From positions 1,426,001 through 1,490,000 of the forward strand of contig JARWMV010000236.1 in assembly GCA_030998015.1 (NCBI GenBank): a DNA stretch of 64,000 nucleotides, in the 5' to 3' direction. The position numbers and the translations under genes were made by a program. Positions within the stretch are counted from its first letter, which is position 1, and each line of letters opens with the position of its first letter. This DNA is from Ceratorhiza oryzae-sativae. Lineage: Eukaryota; Basidiomycota; Agaricomycetes; Cantharellales; Ceratobasidiaceae. Below the pieces are notes generated by a model that saw only the letters and a program-made list of their open reading frames with translations, did no database searches and was not told the DNA's origin. Positions 10,594 through 22,650 of the stretch are shown here, in pieces.

Positions 10594-11314
10594 TTAAGCA
10601 GCGGTAGTAGTTTGAGCCGAAGAAAATGATGTCAATGTAGGCGTAGGAGGAGGTACCGAGCTGGTGCCTGTGATTGGTCCTGGGCCAGGCGGGTGGGGGT
10701 GTCCTCCTGGAATCTGAATGCACTCGATTGTCATGGTGCTGTTGGCGTTAACCACAGTAAAGGGTGTGGGGGTAGGCAGGGGCGCAGACGTCAAGCTTGT
10801 GGTGGGAGCACCTGATATTGGCAACGATGAGCTGAGAGGGACGGTTGGGGCAGACGAGGTCGCATTTGTTGCAAACACTTCAGTCACGATAGACGCCGAT
10901 GTGGTTGTCCGTGTTTGGAGGGAAGTGGCCGAGACTGTGCCTGTGCTTGGCAAGGCTGAGCTTGTCGGCGTAGTCGTGTTTACCTGAGGGAAAGAACAGA
11001 TATAGTATGTTCCGTTGCTGCCTGGGAATGGGAAGTCCGTTGGGGCGGGTGGAGGCATTGAAAGAGTCAACGTGGGGTCTGGGGTCTGCCCAGAGATTAG
11101 TGGATGCGTAGCGGCGTGGCGAGAGGGAGCTTACCGAGATCGCTGAGCTAGCTGTGGGTATAGGGGCTGAAGTTAGACTGCTCGTCAGTTGACGTTGGAA
11201 CAGCTGCTTTGGTGTCAGTTGGTTTCGCAAGACAGAGTAGTTTTGACTAACCGGATTAGCGGTTGCTTGCAGGGCGGCAGCAGCGATGAGGATAGCAGTG
11301 GTTGCACCGTGCAT
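10594..11314 (-). CDS. Ser/Thr/Pro-rich secreted protein, intact copy 2
   Basis: Predicted extracellular protein of unknown function. It starts at 11314 with a signal peptide (MHGATTAILIAAAALQATANP). A first intron (donor gttagt, acceptor ccaaag) leads to QLFQRQLTSSLTSAPIP. A second intron (donor gtaagc, acceptor gggcag) leads to TPDPTLTLSMPPPAP, FPGSNGTYYICSFP, a long Thr/Ser/Ala stalk, and a conserved end block FTVV..TIECIQIPGGHPHPP, then a Ser/Thr tail ending at 10594. The protein is about 190 residues. The two cysteines lie in blocks shared with copy 1, which suggests a conserved disulfide. The low-complexity stalk is a likely O-glycosylation region. A TATATAAA element lies about 80 bp upstream. 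Confidence 0.8.
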
Positions 11315-11391
11315 TATGATAATAGTAAAAAGGTGGATAATTGCTTGGCAGTGGACGGAGAATGACTGGCGGTCGAGAGCATCTTGGGACC

Positions 11392-11401
11392 GGTTTATAT
11401 A
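11392..11401 (-). promoter_or_regulatory. TATA box of the secreted-protein gene
   Basis: Minus-strand TATATAAA lies about 80 bp upstream of the start codon at 11314, a typical distance for a TATA-driven fungal promoter. Confidence 0.5.
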
Positions 11402-11603
11402 GACAAGCAAGAGCCGAGTCCCCGCACTACCCCACCTCCGTCATTGTGGTGCGCCGTCGGGCGATGAAGTCTTGCATAGGATTAAGAACACCCACCAGCC
11501 GATGGAGCGACGACTGCGGACGCGATGAAGCCGCTCCCGAACCGAATTTGAAATCTCAGTTGAGCTCTCACGTGACGCTCGGCCGTTGTCTGTCTCGCCA
11601 TCC

Positions 11604-11965
11604 ATGGCAGAAAGTCTGTCTTCTGAATGCACGCCGCTCAAGCACGCCTACGACACCTGTTTCAACGCATGGTTTGAGGGCTATCTCGAGCCAGCGACGG
11701 CGCCCAATCCGGGTGCTACACCCAGCCAGCGCGCAGCGCAGATGGCTGCAGAATACGAGCAAAAGTGTGGGAAGCTATGGACAGACTATCGCGAATGTGT
11801 TCAAGTGAGACGGCGTGAGTTTCAGCGTCGCAGTGACTGGACTCAACTCCTTGTGTTGTCATCCAGCGCGCAGTCAAGGAAAAGGGCCTCACGGAGCTAC
11901 TGGAACAAGCTCGAGAAGAGCATCCTCTGAAACAACCTCCCTCGAACGAGTCTGCTAGCAAGTGA
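11604..11965 (+). CDS. MDM35: Mdm35/TRIAP1 twin-CX9C intermembrane-space protein
   Basis: Mitochondrial intermembrane-space partner of Ups/PRELI lipid-transfer proteins, which carry phosphatidic acid or phosphatidylserine. Exons 11604-11804 and 11867-11965 give 99 residues: MAESLSSECTPLKHAYDTCF, NAWFEGYLEP, a linker, EYEQKCGKLWTDYRECVQ, RAVKEKGLTELLE. The spacings C-x9-C (ECTPLKHAYDTC) and C-x9-C (KCGKLWTDYREC), with FNxWF and the VQ.A.KEKG segment, are the family signature. The protein is longer than yeast Mdm35 because of the insert between the cysteine pairs and the C-terminal tail. The start codon is the first ATG in frame with both pairs. Confidence 0.93.
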
Positions 11966-12659
11966 CATTCCAAAATTGGCTTCCGGTCGAGTTTTCTCGC
12001 TGTCGGTCCATTGTCGACTATTTATCGAATCAATATAATCACCACAATCCTATCTATACCTCGTGTGCTGTCTGCATCAACCCAGTGCCGTACTCGGCAG
12101 CGAACATGAGACTCGGCACGATGGGGAGCCTATAGAATGACGTGCTGGGAGGGTTGATGCCGCGATACAACGGAAGAATCGCCCGAGGTAAGTGTGTCTT
12201 TAGTCGTGCCGTGGTCCGATCTAGAGGCACTCATCGCTCACCTGGGACAATTTAGGTGAGTGGGTTACTCCGTCAACTGAATTATATGTCGTCACTTGTC
12301 AGTCCGATTACTCAAGGCGCAAGGTCGAGCCCCAGTGATACCTGCAAAACGAAAGAAAATTTACGGGGCAAAAGGTGAGGTGTATATATACATATTACCC
12401 AACAAACCAGGACTTTTCTAGATATTACCAAGACGAATGGGTGTGTTCGGATTGATGTCGGTCGTTGTGCGGGATCTGTGATCGCCTGTTTAGCTGAGTA
12501 AGATTGTTCCGGTGACGTAACCGAGACTCCGATTGCGCCATTTTCGCGGTAGTCTAATTTCAAACTACACTAAGCCATTCATCCAACATATCGCGCATGC
12601 ACACAATAAAAGCAGAACTTGGGTTGGGGGGGGGTCAACCCGTATTAACAGCCACCACT
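11966..12659. other. Intergenic upstream of the copper ATPase
   Basis: No gene recognised. Small open frames lack motifs. A gggttg(G)n ggtcaaccc element at 12621-12640 lies just upstream of the ATPase start at 12660. Confidence 0.45.
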
Positions 12660-15600
12660 ATGCCTACTCTTCTAGGTATGCCGTTCGTACTTTATGGTCT
12701 TCCAGGAGGCTAACGACTTTATCCAGTCCCACAAATCCATTGCGGAAGCTGCAAGGCTTTCATCCAATCGCTCATCACCCCGATTTCCGGCGTTAGAGAC
12801 CTCCATATCGACGTCGAGCGCCGGGTCTTGTCCTTTTCAACCGACAGCTTTCACAGCAATGAGAAGCTTATTGGCGACGTCGAACAGCTTCTGTCTCAGG
12901 CTGGGTACTCTGTCGCTGACGAAAAGGCAGGCGAGACCAGTTCCTACTCGTCTGGATCGTCCGACGAACAGCGTGTCAAGCATTTGGAACACTGTGCTGC
13001 TTGCCGTGACGACACTCTACTCGAGTCTGTAGTTGTGGCTCGTGACCCGGTGCCACTGACTCTGAATACCGAGGTAGCCATCGAAGGAATGACTTGCGCG
13101 TAAGCATCACCTTCCACATCATTATTTGGCTGATTGCTTAATCGCATCTATTTCGGTGTAGCTCGTGCACCAGCTCCATCACTAATGCGCTCCAAGAACT
13201 TCCTGGCGTTATGAGTGCCGACGTCAAGCTTATGCTCAATTCTGCGACTGTCATTCATGACGGGAACGTGCTTTCAGCAACAGACGTTGCGAATGAGATC
13301 GAGTCTATAGGATTTGGCGCATCTGTAACGACCAGCGTTCCAGTCCAAAGCGGGTCTCCCCCTTTGCGAGAGACCGTCTTAGGCGTAATCGGTATGACTT
13401 GTAGGTACGTAAAATCGTGATGGATCATAGCCGGCTATAATCAGCTGACTGCAACCGAATTAGCTCCTGCTCCACCCCTCTAAGCAAGGCCGTTTCTGCT
13501 CTGAATGGGGTTGAGCGTGCCACCGTTTCGCTGATGTCCAATTCGATGACGGTTAGGTATAATCCTGACCATGTCACTGTTGGGGAACTCATCGAGACCG
13601 TCCGAGATTGTGGCTTTATGGTCTCCGAATCGATCACTCGGGATCTTGCAGCGGTTTCCGGTCCGGATCCGTCTGAACGGGTAGTGCAGATTCAGCTTCA
13701 AGGAATGTATTGCAGGTGTGTATACTGATTATCATGGTCGAGCTTTGGCGCTTATGTGATGTTGGTTAGTGAATGTCCCATTCGGGTTGCAGCTCACTTG
13801 TCGGAGATGAATGTCGAGGTTACATCCCGTCCAACACTTGCATCACCTATTGCCACTATTCGATATAGCCCAACTTCTCAACTAAACATTCGATATATCT
13901 TGAAATCATTGCCACCGCCTGTCACAGGAGGAATCTACCATCCTCCTTCTATTCATTCAATTTCGATGAAACTCCAGGCGCGTGAGGCTCGAAAGATTGC
14001 TTGGCTGTTCGTTGTTGCTACTCTTTTCGCTATTCCGACATTTGTGATTGGCATTGTCGGCATGGTTGCGCTGCCAAAGATGCATCCTTTTCGACAACAG
14101 ATCGAGCGACCAATATGGGGAGGTGCCGCACTTGGAGTTATTATCCTTTGGGTTCTGGCCACCCCTGTTCAGTTTGGGGTCGGATGGTAAGTCTCGTAGT
14201 AATCTTAGTTACACGCATATAGCTAACCGATCGACACGATAGGATATTCTACAAGAAATCCTATGCTTCCTTGTTTGGAGGCAGACGCCGTGAATGGCGA
14301 TGGAAGAGCCTATCCCAATTCGGAAACATGGATTTGTTGGTCGCCCTTTCGACAACTACTGCGTATATGGCAAGCGTCGCAATGATGGCGATTGACGTTC
14401 GAACCCCTCCTCACCACCAGATGGGCAAAGAGATGCGAACCTATTTTGATAGCTCTGTATTCCTCATATTTTTCATCCTTGCTGGTCGTCTGCTGGAAGG
14501 TCGTGCTCGGGTCAAGGTACGCATATATGACCTGGCCTGATATGGATCATTACTAACTGCTTTGTTCTAGACTGGGGACGCTATATCGATGCTTGGGGCG
14601 ATACGACCCGAGCGGGCGTTGCTCCTAACAGACTCCAATGCCAGCTTCGAACAGTCTGTTGCGCAAGTTTCGGTTGACGAGCTCGAACTGGGTGACATAA
14701 TCCTTGTCCAACCTGGTTCCGTTCCACCTGCAGATGGGGTGATTATCTCCGGACAAACTACCGTTGATGAATCTTCTTTGACCGGTGAATCGCTACCAGT
14801 CGCGAAGGGTCCTGGGGATAGCCTCGTCTGTGGAACAACCAATCTGACGGCTGCAGTCACAGTTCGAATTGAAAGCCTTGGCGATGCGACTGTCCTGGAA
14901 AAGATCGTGCGCGCAGTCGCCGATGCCCAGGGTCGGAAAGCTCCTATCGAACGCCTGGCGGATCGTATTTCAGGTGTTTTTGTGCCCATCATTGTGTGGC
15001 TCTCGCTCATCATTTTGTCGATTTGGCTTGGGGTTTCCCTTGGGCACGCCATTCCTGATAACTATCTGCCTATGGGACAAAATGGAACCGGGGACCGCGT
15101 ATTCTTTGCATTCGAGTTTATGATCGCCGTATTGGTAGTAGCGTGTCCCTGTGGGATTGGTCTCGCCGCACCGACTGCCCAAGCCGTTGGAGGTTAGTTT
15201 TGTGTGATATTTGTGTGAAGGGTTACCTACTAATCATTGCCTATAGCTGGTATGGCTGCTAAAGCCGGTATCCTAGCCCAGGGTGGCGGCGAAGCATTCC
15301 AGCTCGCGAGTCGTGTCACTACGGTGGTGTTTGACAAGACTGGTACGCTCACGGCCGGCGAACCAACTGTGACAGATTCTGTAACGTTCGATGCGCCTGC
15401 CTGGGCCCTGTCGGCTGTGCGCGAGATGGAAATTGGATCTAGCCATCCGATCGCGCTCGCAATCGTGCGGTACTGCGATTCTTCCAAATCTACCGGGAGT
15501 GTCCAGCTTTTGGAGTGCGAAGAGAAGTCTGGCCGTGGGCTGGTTGCGTTGGTTCGAGTTCAGGAGGACATCTATCCTGTTTTAGTCGGCAACGCGCTGC

Positions 15601-16406
15601 TCTTACGCGACTATGGGGCTACTGTTGACGATTCGGTCTCGAGCGAATGGCAGGCGCAGGGAAAGACTGTCGTGTTCATTGCCGTCGGACCTTCTCGCAC
15701 CTCTGGCCCCTCGACTGGGTATCGGCTTGTCATGCGCCTAGCCATCGCTGATGCACTTCGTCCAGAGGCTTTTGCAACCGTTTCGGCGCTTCATAACGCC
15801 GGAAAGGAGGTTTGGATGCTCAGTGGTGACAACGCTACGACGGCTAGGGCTGTCGCCAAAGGACTTGCCATCCCAGAGGATCATGTCGTTGCCGGTGTTC
15901 TTCCACATGAAAAGGCAGAATTCATTTCGCGACTCCAAGACCAGCCTGTCGTGCGATCTCGACGCCTGCCTTGGGCTAAGAAAGAGGAAAAGGCTGTTGT
16001 TGCTTTTTGCGGGGATGGATTGAATGACAGTGCTGCAATAGCGGCGGCCGATGTCGGGTAAGAGGTTTTCAGTTTGTAATTGATCTCGTACTGACCATCG
16101 TGGACGCTCAGTGTTGCGCTCTCGCACGGATCTCAGATTACATTATCCTCGGCATCGTTTGTGCTTTTGTCCTCAAGCCTTTCGACCCTTCCTTATCTCC
16201 TTCGACTATCGCGAAAGGTCTACCTCAGGCAGAAATTGAATTTCGGATGGGCTTTGGTTTATAATGTGGCGATGATCCCTGTTGCCGCGGGTGCGTTTTA
16301 TGCATTGGGTCACGCTCGACTCCCTCCTGTGTGGAGTGCTTTAGCGATGGCGTTGAGCAGTGTGTCGGTGGTAACGAGTAGTTTGGCCATGCGTTGGGGA
16401 TTGTAA
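12660..16406 (+). CDS. CCC2: P1B-type Cu(+)-transporting ATPase (Ccc2/ATP7)
   Basis: Pumps Cu(+) into the late secretory pathway to load cuproenzymes. The first exon MPTLL (12660-) splices to VPQIHCGSCKAFI, the first of four heavy-metal-associated (HMA) repeats: HCGSC, MTCASC, MTCSSC and MYCSEC. The second to fourth CxxC sites are each split by an intron. Then follow membrane helices; the TGES actuator motif (LTGESLPVAKG); the metal-site helix CPCGIGLAAPT; phosphorylation motif FDKTGTLTAGE; SSHP; MLSGDNATTARAVA; GDGLNDSAAIAAADVG; and two final helices ending at 16406. Length and order match fungal Ccc2. The motif normally CPCALGLATPT is CPCGIGLAAPT here. The gene appears intact. Confidence 0.95.
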
Positions 16407-16620
16407 CTATGTAGAAGATTGTAGTGATAATAGTCGGATGCGATGATTTAGTATTTCAGCTTCGTGGTAACTTCGTTACTTGGAACCCTCGTGACATTTC
16501 ACCAACAAACGTAAATAGAAACTACTGAGATTGTTTGCTCCCACCACACCAATCCCGACTGGATAAAATAACGCACCACTCTCATTTTTTATCGATCGAG
16601 GGCGACGACAGTATATCAGC
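16407..16620. promoter_or_regulatory. Spacer and promoter of the FHIP-like gene
   Basis: A 214-bp gap between two genes on the plus strand. It must hold the ATPase 3' end and the promoter of the next gene. No clear TATA box is visible. Confidence 0.4.
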
Positions 16621-19600
16621 ATGGATTATTTTGCCAAATTTCTCCGGACTGCTGCGCAGATCCCGGTGAAACCTGAACCTGATCACCTTGGAGAGTTTCA
16701 CGAGGCTTGGGAGGCTGTCAAGGTATGTAACGCGATGATACTAAACGCCTTTATCTTCTGAAGAATAACAGAATTACAGAACACACTGCTTTACCCTGAT
16801 GAACGACAATTGACGAGAGGAATCGCGTCGACTGATGTTACAGCCAACTTACAAAAGATGGTCGACGAGCTTGTCTGGGAATCCACGAGAGGAGATCAAG
16901 AGCAAGTCCGTAATATCTTGAATGAAATCGAGTAAACTGACGATCACCAAGTTCTACTGGCGCATGTCTAGAATCTCTGCTCAAGAATGGTATGTTGGAG
17001 TGGTTTTGTACGAGTGTATAACTCATGTTTCGGTTCCAGACATACTCGGCACTCTTGTAAGCCTCAGCGAGACTGATCGACCTTTTGGCGTACAAGCAGA
17101 GGTACTCAAAACCGTCGGGAATCTTGTGGTTCTAATGGACGAGCAATTTCTCGTCCATGCTGCAGTTCATAAAGCAGTCCTCCGGCTATTACGGGTCTGT
17201 GTTGGCGACTTGATCGACGAGATTCCCCAAACCTCAAACAAAGCTATGGGCGCAGCGAGTGTTTCCAAGAAGAGTAGTATAGCAAATTACGAAGAGGATC
17301 GTGAGTGCCGGTTTCTGATATATCTACAATACCGAGTTAACTGGTAAGCAATAGTTGTCGATTTGCTTTGCACGCTTTGCAGCCGCATCAGGACGTATCG
17401 CGAGCTCCTTATGATTTTCTTCCACGACAAGCATTGGCTTCAATCTCAACAAAAATCCCACTCGACTGAAGACGAACTAGACGAAGAGGAAGCCGCTGAG
17501 GTCGAAGCTGAAGAAGAAGCAGCTACTCGGTCATCTCGCAGTTTGCTCGCAACGACCCCCAGAGTACCTTCCCCATCCTCCTCGACGTCCACGGTCACTG
17601 CCTCTGCCCCTCAGATTAAACCTGAGTATGAATTCTTGCTGTTTAACTACCTACTTCGGTTTGTCCACCGCGAAGGCAAAATAGGTGATTTGGCACGTGC
17701 TGGACTTTTGTTCCTTCTTGACGTTGCCATGTCCGTGTCGGATCAGCCCAACGAACCAGGCGATCAGAAGCCCGCTGGAGCGGATCCCTCGTCAGATGCA
17801 GCCTTGGCACTGGCTGAATACGTTCTTGATGGAGACTTTTCCGATGTACTCGGGGCTGGCCTCGCCGCGGTCTATTCTGTGTTGCCTTATAAGCTTGAAA
17901 TTCAGCGAGACTACCTCGCCGAATCTGAAGCTCAAAATGGTGGCATGTTACTTGGAGGGCGCTACGTCACATCCGCAGAAGAGGAGGCTATTCGTTTAGA
18001 AGAAGCCGAGGAGAGGGGACGAGAGCTCGGCATGGGTGTGTCAACTAGCCCAGAATTCCGAGCTCGATTGGATCATTTCTTGAAGATGGCGGAATTCGTG
18101 CAAGACGTGCTGAGACGAAATGATGCACCGTCTCTCGCATCCCATACAGATGCCAACGCAGAAAAAAACCTCGATCCATCTGCGCTTGTTGGAAGTGCGA
18201 TTTCAGAGTCCATTCTACGCGCTTTCAAGGCAGTCTTTTTGGAAAACGTACTCTACCCGTCGATCTTGGAGTGTTCGGACTTGGATGGGAGTGCGGTTGC
18301 GGTTATGTCCTACATTGACGTCCTGCTGCGAGTGCTGAGACATGGTAGGCTGTCGGACACGCTCGTCAAGTACTTGATGAGCGAAGAGTCCGCTGAACAA
18401 ACTCGTCCAAGTGAATCTACACGTCGAGCGGATGGTACTACCAAAACCGCCCGCCGAAAAAGCAGCGCCATGACTCTGCTAGAACGAGAAGCCCCTCAGA
18501 AAGGCCAGACGTATTTCAGCTCTTTGGGACGATTTACTTTAAAGGATCTTCTCTTTTCCAATATCCAGTCTCAATCCGCGTCTGCAGCAACTGCATCGCT
18601 AAAACTACTTCAGTGCTTGTTGCAACAGCATTGCGAAATGTGTACCGACAAGCTATTTTCTGTCAAAGGGGACCCTCAAGCCACGTCCTTTCCCTATGCG
18701 ATTCTTGCACCCGTTGCCGAAGAAGCCAATCCCCCCGCCCTTGATTCAGACTCTGAAGAAGAGTTTGTATACCCAGGAGGAGATGAAGATACTACGGCTG
18801 AGCCAAAGACCCCTCCAGCCTCCACGAAGCTCCTGTTCGCCCCAGTGCGACCAGCCACCACATTCGCTACACATGAACGGGAACTTGGGCTTTACCTCTC
18901 TCTTGCGTCACGGATCAATCCTAGTAACCAGCTGGATGTCTTTAGCACCGGATACGAGAATTATGTCCGAGACGCCTTGGATGCTCTGCAGTCCGAAATC
19001 TGCTACTGCAAAGGGTTGGATGGTAGCCATGAGGATGCGAGCTGGAAGCACAAGTTGCAGCCTACGGATGCCTTGATAAAGCTTCTGCTCCAAGCACTTC
19101 GACACTTTTTTATGCATACTCCGGAGTTTAACGTGGCGCTAACAGGGGTCTTGTCGATAATTTCTTGTTGCCCAAACCGCTCTCTGGTCGGTTGGCTCTC
19201 TTTTGAAGTCGAATCGCAGCCCCCAGAACTCATGTTTGGTGATGCTCCTGATGATGGTGATGACCGCTCCATCGACTCGACACGCTCTCTCAAGGCAGCG
19301 CTGACATCCGTGAATCCAAATGAGGTATCAACGAGGCCTGTTATTTACGATGCCCTCCTCGGTCTTCTAACTCAGCTCGATCGCTATCGGGATCGTCTTG
19401 AAGATTTCGATAGGTATCTAGTTGAACGGCGCCAAGGACTCTTGTTCTCCGAAAACATTAATGATGCGCTGAACCTTAACCTATCCTTGGACGTGCCTAG
19501 CGAACCGTCCTATTTGCCATTACCACTGCCTGTGAACCCAGAAACACCCCCACGGCCAAAGCCGAAAGCTACGGGATCGTCTTTCATGTCCTTCCTTACT

Positions 19601-20029
19601 CCCAAGAAGAATAAACCAACGCACAGCAGACCCGCTACGCCATCTAATATCCCACCCGAGCCAGCTAATGCTCTACCCGGCGGATCAAAAGCCACTTCAG
19701 CAAGCCCATTTAGCGCACACTTCCAGAACACCTCCGGCATCGATCTTGACGCAACGGCAGCACCGGAGCCCGCCGCTGGGCCATGGTCATCTGATCAGAA
19801 GAGAAAGAATATACAAAGCGTTGAAGATGACGTCTTTACTGCGTGGAAGGATAGTGACGAATCCCAGAATGATCCTTCCAATGCGAAGGTTCAGGACACT
19901 ACAAAGCAGATTACATTATCACAGCTACTGGACAACGTGGTTATTCTTGAAGAGTTTGTGAAGGAGTTGGCTGGGATCATACAGGCAAGAAGAAGCTTAG
20001 GTATTGATGCTGTTCGATTTTTCGACTGA
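16621..20029 (+). CDS. FHIP/RAI16-like protein (FTS-Hook-FHIP complex)
   Basis: Likely adaptor that links early endosomes to dynein through the FTS-Hook-FHIP complex. Starts MDYFAKFLRTAAQIPVKPEP, continues EAWEAVKNTLLYPDE, then GACLESLLKND, ILGTLVSLSETDRPFGVQAE, and the signature LLCTLCSRIRTY and ELLMIFFHDKHW. A single long exon (17363-20029) then holds a helical region, an acidic Glu-rich linker, and a Pro/Ser-rich C-terminus. About 1,000 residues, as in fungal homologues. Joining the second coding block to GACLESLL requires either a 20-nt intron at 16932-16951 or a frame error; all other junctions are ordinary. Known function comes from Aspergillus and animal homologues; here it is inferred from sequence resemblance. 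Confidence 0.85.
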
Positions 20030-20071
20030 GGTGATGCTATGCCGCATTGAAACCGGAGTATACCTACCTAT

Positions 20072-22594
20072 CTATTCTGTTTTTGCCAGCTTTCCGTCTT
20101 TTTGCCGCAAAATAATGAATAAACCTTTCTGAAATATGGGGTTATATAACTAAACGTATTAGGGCGAGCCCCCCGAAAACTTACGTCTGAGTATAGGGTC
20201 AAAGCGGCCTTTGGCCAACATTGTTCGAGTCCTTTGCGACCTGGTTGTGCTTTCCATCTTGCTGGAACCATAGCTGGCTGATGATTGGGTGACAAATTCC
20301 ACTTGAACTCACGAACGAGGCTGATTACTGTCTGTGAAACTAGCAGATAAGCAAGATTTTGCCCAAGACACTAACAAACTATTAAATTCTATTGTCTTAT
20401 CTTAAGAGGTAATCACACACCATTCGAGGTCCACCATTAAACGGAACGAACGCGAATGGATTCGTGACATGTACCCTGGGAGAGCCTTCCGTTAGCCAGC
20501 GCTCCGGTCTAAATTCTTCCGCGTCATCTCCCCACAAATCCCGACGGCGGTGCACATGCAAAGGAGAGAATGTGATAGAGCAGCGGGGGTACATGTATAA
20601 TCCGCCAGATACGTGAGACAACACTGAAGGCAAGACGGACGCCGTGCCTGTAGAGCGCCGAATGTTGAATGGAACAGGGGGAAAGAGACGGAGAGTTTCA
20701 TTGACTGTCGCGCGTACTGGTCGATACAAGACACACGTCAGCATCAAATCGCGAGATATGGAAAGATGTGACGTACGATAGCGCATATGCTTCACATCAT
20801 CAAAGGTAACCGTATCATCCACAGTAGCTGTCTCGTTAATCTCAGCCTCGAGGCGTTGATACACATCTGGATGCAACGCCAGAACGTAAGTTACGAACGT
20901 AAGCAAGGATGCAGACTATAGGCTAATCTTGAGTGCATTTCTGCAGAGCGGGCGACCTTCACGTACCGTGTCGCGTCCCGCAAGCAAAAAGGCCAGGAGA
21001 GTATCCCGTATTAGCATCGGATCTAGATTTATATTAACCTGAGCCCAGATCCAAAGTGAAGCCATCCTACCCTCTGTATGAGACACAAGGTAATCGAGTA
21101 GCGTTTTTGTGTTACCATCATCAGCCTCACTCCCTACTCGCTCAATATTGCGCTTTGAGTCAATAGCGAATTAACGATAGGCATAATATATGCGTCAACT
21201 ACTTGTCTTGGGCGCTTCATTCTATCCGAGAATAGCTCAAATAGTGGCCAATTAGACCCTCTGCATACTTTGTAAGTGAACATCTCGTACTTTCACCAGT
21301 TAGATTGTAACCTTACATACGAATCCTCGTAGAAGCAGCGGCCTGCAGCTCGTTAAAGGCGGACATAAGATTCGCCGACTGTTTTGTGATTAACTCAGGA
21401 GAAACCATCGTGCGAGAACTGAACCCAAACAGAAAATCTACGAGCGCGTTAACGGGCGAAAAAAAAAAACGTAAATGCAATGTACCTGTGGTAAAATCCA
21501 TCGTATATCGAGTGAATATATCCTAAAAATCCAGTTAAGGGCTGTTTTCCTCGATGTAACCTCGTGGCCTTGCCTGTATGTCAAATGGCTGGCCAGCATT
21601 TTGGCAAAGGGATGACAAGAGCGAGTTGAGGCGAGCAGTGTGTCTTTGAAAGTGGTCCAAGCTTGTAATGCGTTCCCGTTCGAAAAACGGCCGCGCAAGA
21701 GCTCTGTGCTATTGTCTGATCGGTCAACCAAAGACGTTTTGCGTGATATAGAATCACGAACGGATTTCCAGATATCTCCATCCGAGTTGAAAATTCCGTT
21801 TCCAAGAAAGCCTTCGAGCATGTCATGTAGTTTTTCCCCTTTCTCAAAGCTTTGGAAAGAGGTTGCTTTCGCGTTATAAGGAATAAAGAAAGGTTCAGAT
21901 TGAAATACAGGCGGTGCTTACCGACTACATGCTTGATGTTGGACGGATCCACTTGGAATAACTTCACTGTATTGCTCCTAAATCTGTAATGCAACTCACC
22001 TGTAACTACCTGATAGGCCGATAAAAGCGTGTCACGACAACAAATGGATACAGCTTACTTGGTGAGCCCATAAAATGTTCATGTCGAATGTTGGACCATA
22101 TTCCTCAGCCCATTGAGCAAATATATCCCCACAATACTCGTTGGCCTCGTTTCTTGTCTGAATCAACTAGCCGGTTCAGCCAGCTTGTCGAAAGAATAAA
22201 TTTTAGACTCAACAATGGCCAGCAGAACGTCGAGATTTCCTATCAGCCGGCCCTGTAAGTTGCACGCTCAATAAGCCCCTGTACTATACAATACACAGTC
22301 GGGACACACCTTGACTTTTGGTATGAGGTTTTGGCACTTCAGTCGCTCCATGTCCTTCTTCCGGAAGTAAGAAGATATGGACGAAGAAATAACTTCATTC
22401 AAGACAATCGCAAAAGGAAATATCGACCAAGACCATTTTGAACCAACAAGCCTTTGTATCAACACAGGTCTGGTACCAATGCTTCTGAAGTATCTTAAAA
22501 AAATACCGGCATAGAGGCTTGGTGCTATAAAAGTCCAAAAGATAGAAGAAATGATAAATCGGCTATGAAGCTTTGCCATCGTGGCTGAGGTCAT
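20072..22594 (-). CDS. Cytochrome P450 (CYP63-like)
   Basis: ER-anchored monooxygenase of unknown substrate. Many short introns. Starts near 22594 (MTSATMAKLHSRF; alternative ATG at 22579) with hydrophobic N-terminal helices. Then follow EGFLGNGIFNSDGDIWKS, an intron ending caatag, and HRALARPFFERERIT; I-helix LLAGRDT; K-helix ExxR in VNETLRLFPP; and FRPERW. The heme loop is split by an intron: FVPFNGGPRM joins CLGQNLAY, placing the ligand cysteine directly after the junction. The C-terminal end carries a GRKGLEQCWPKAALTLY block and stops at 20072. Order and length (about 580 residues) match basidiomycete CYP63/CYP5150-type enzymes, often linked to alkane, fatty-acid or xenobiotic oxidation. 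The heme-loop intron can make the gene look truncated if missed. Confidence 0.9.
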
Positions 22595-22650
22595 AGCTTT
22601 CACAGCAAGCGCCGAGCCTTATTCGTATTGATGCTCAATGACACAAGCTG

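Noticed and set aside
20397..20906. Truncated P450 lacking the residues after the heme cysteine
   Set aside because: The apparent end is read-through into an intron; CLGQNLAY and the C-terminus lie just beyond it, so the P450 is complete.
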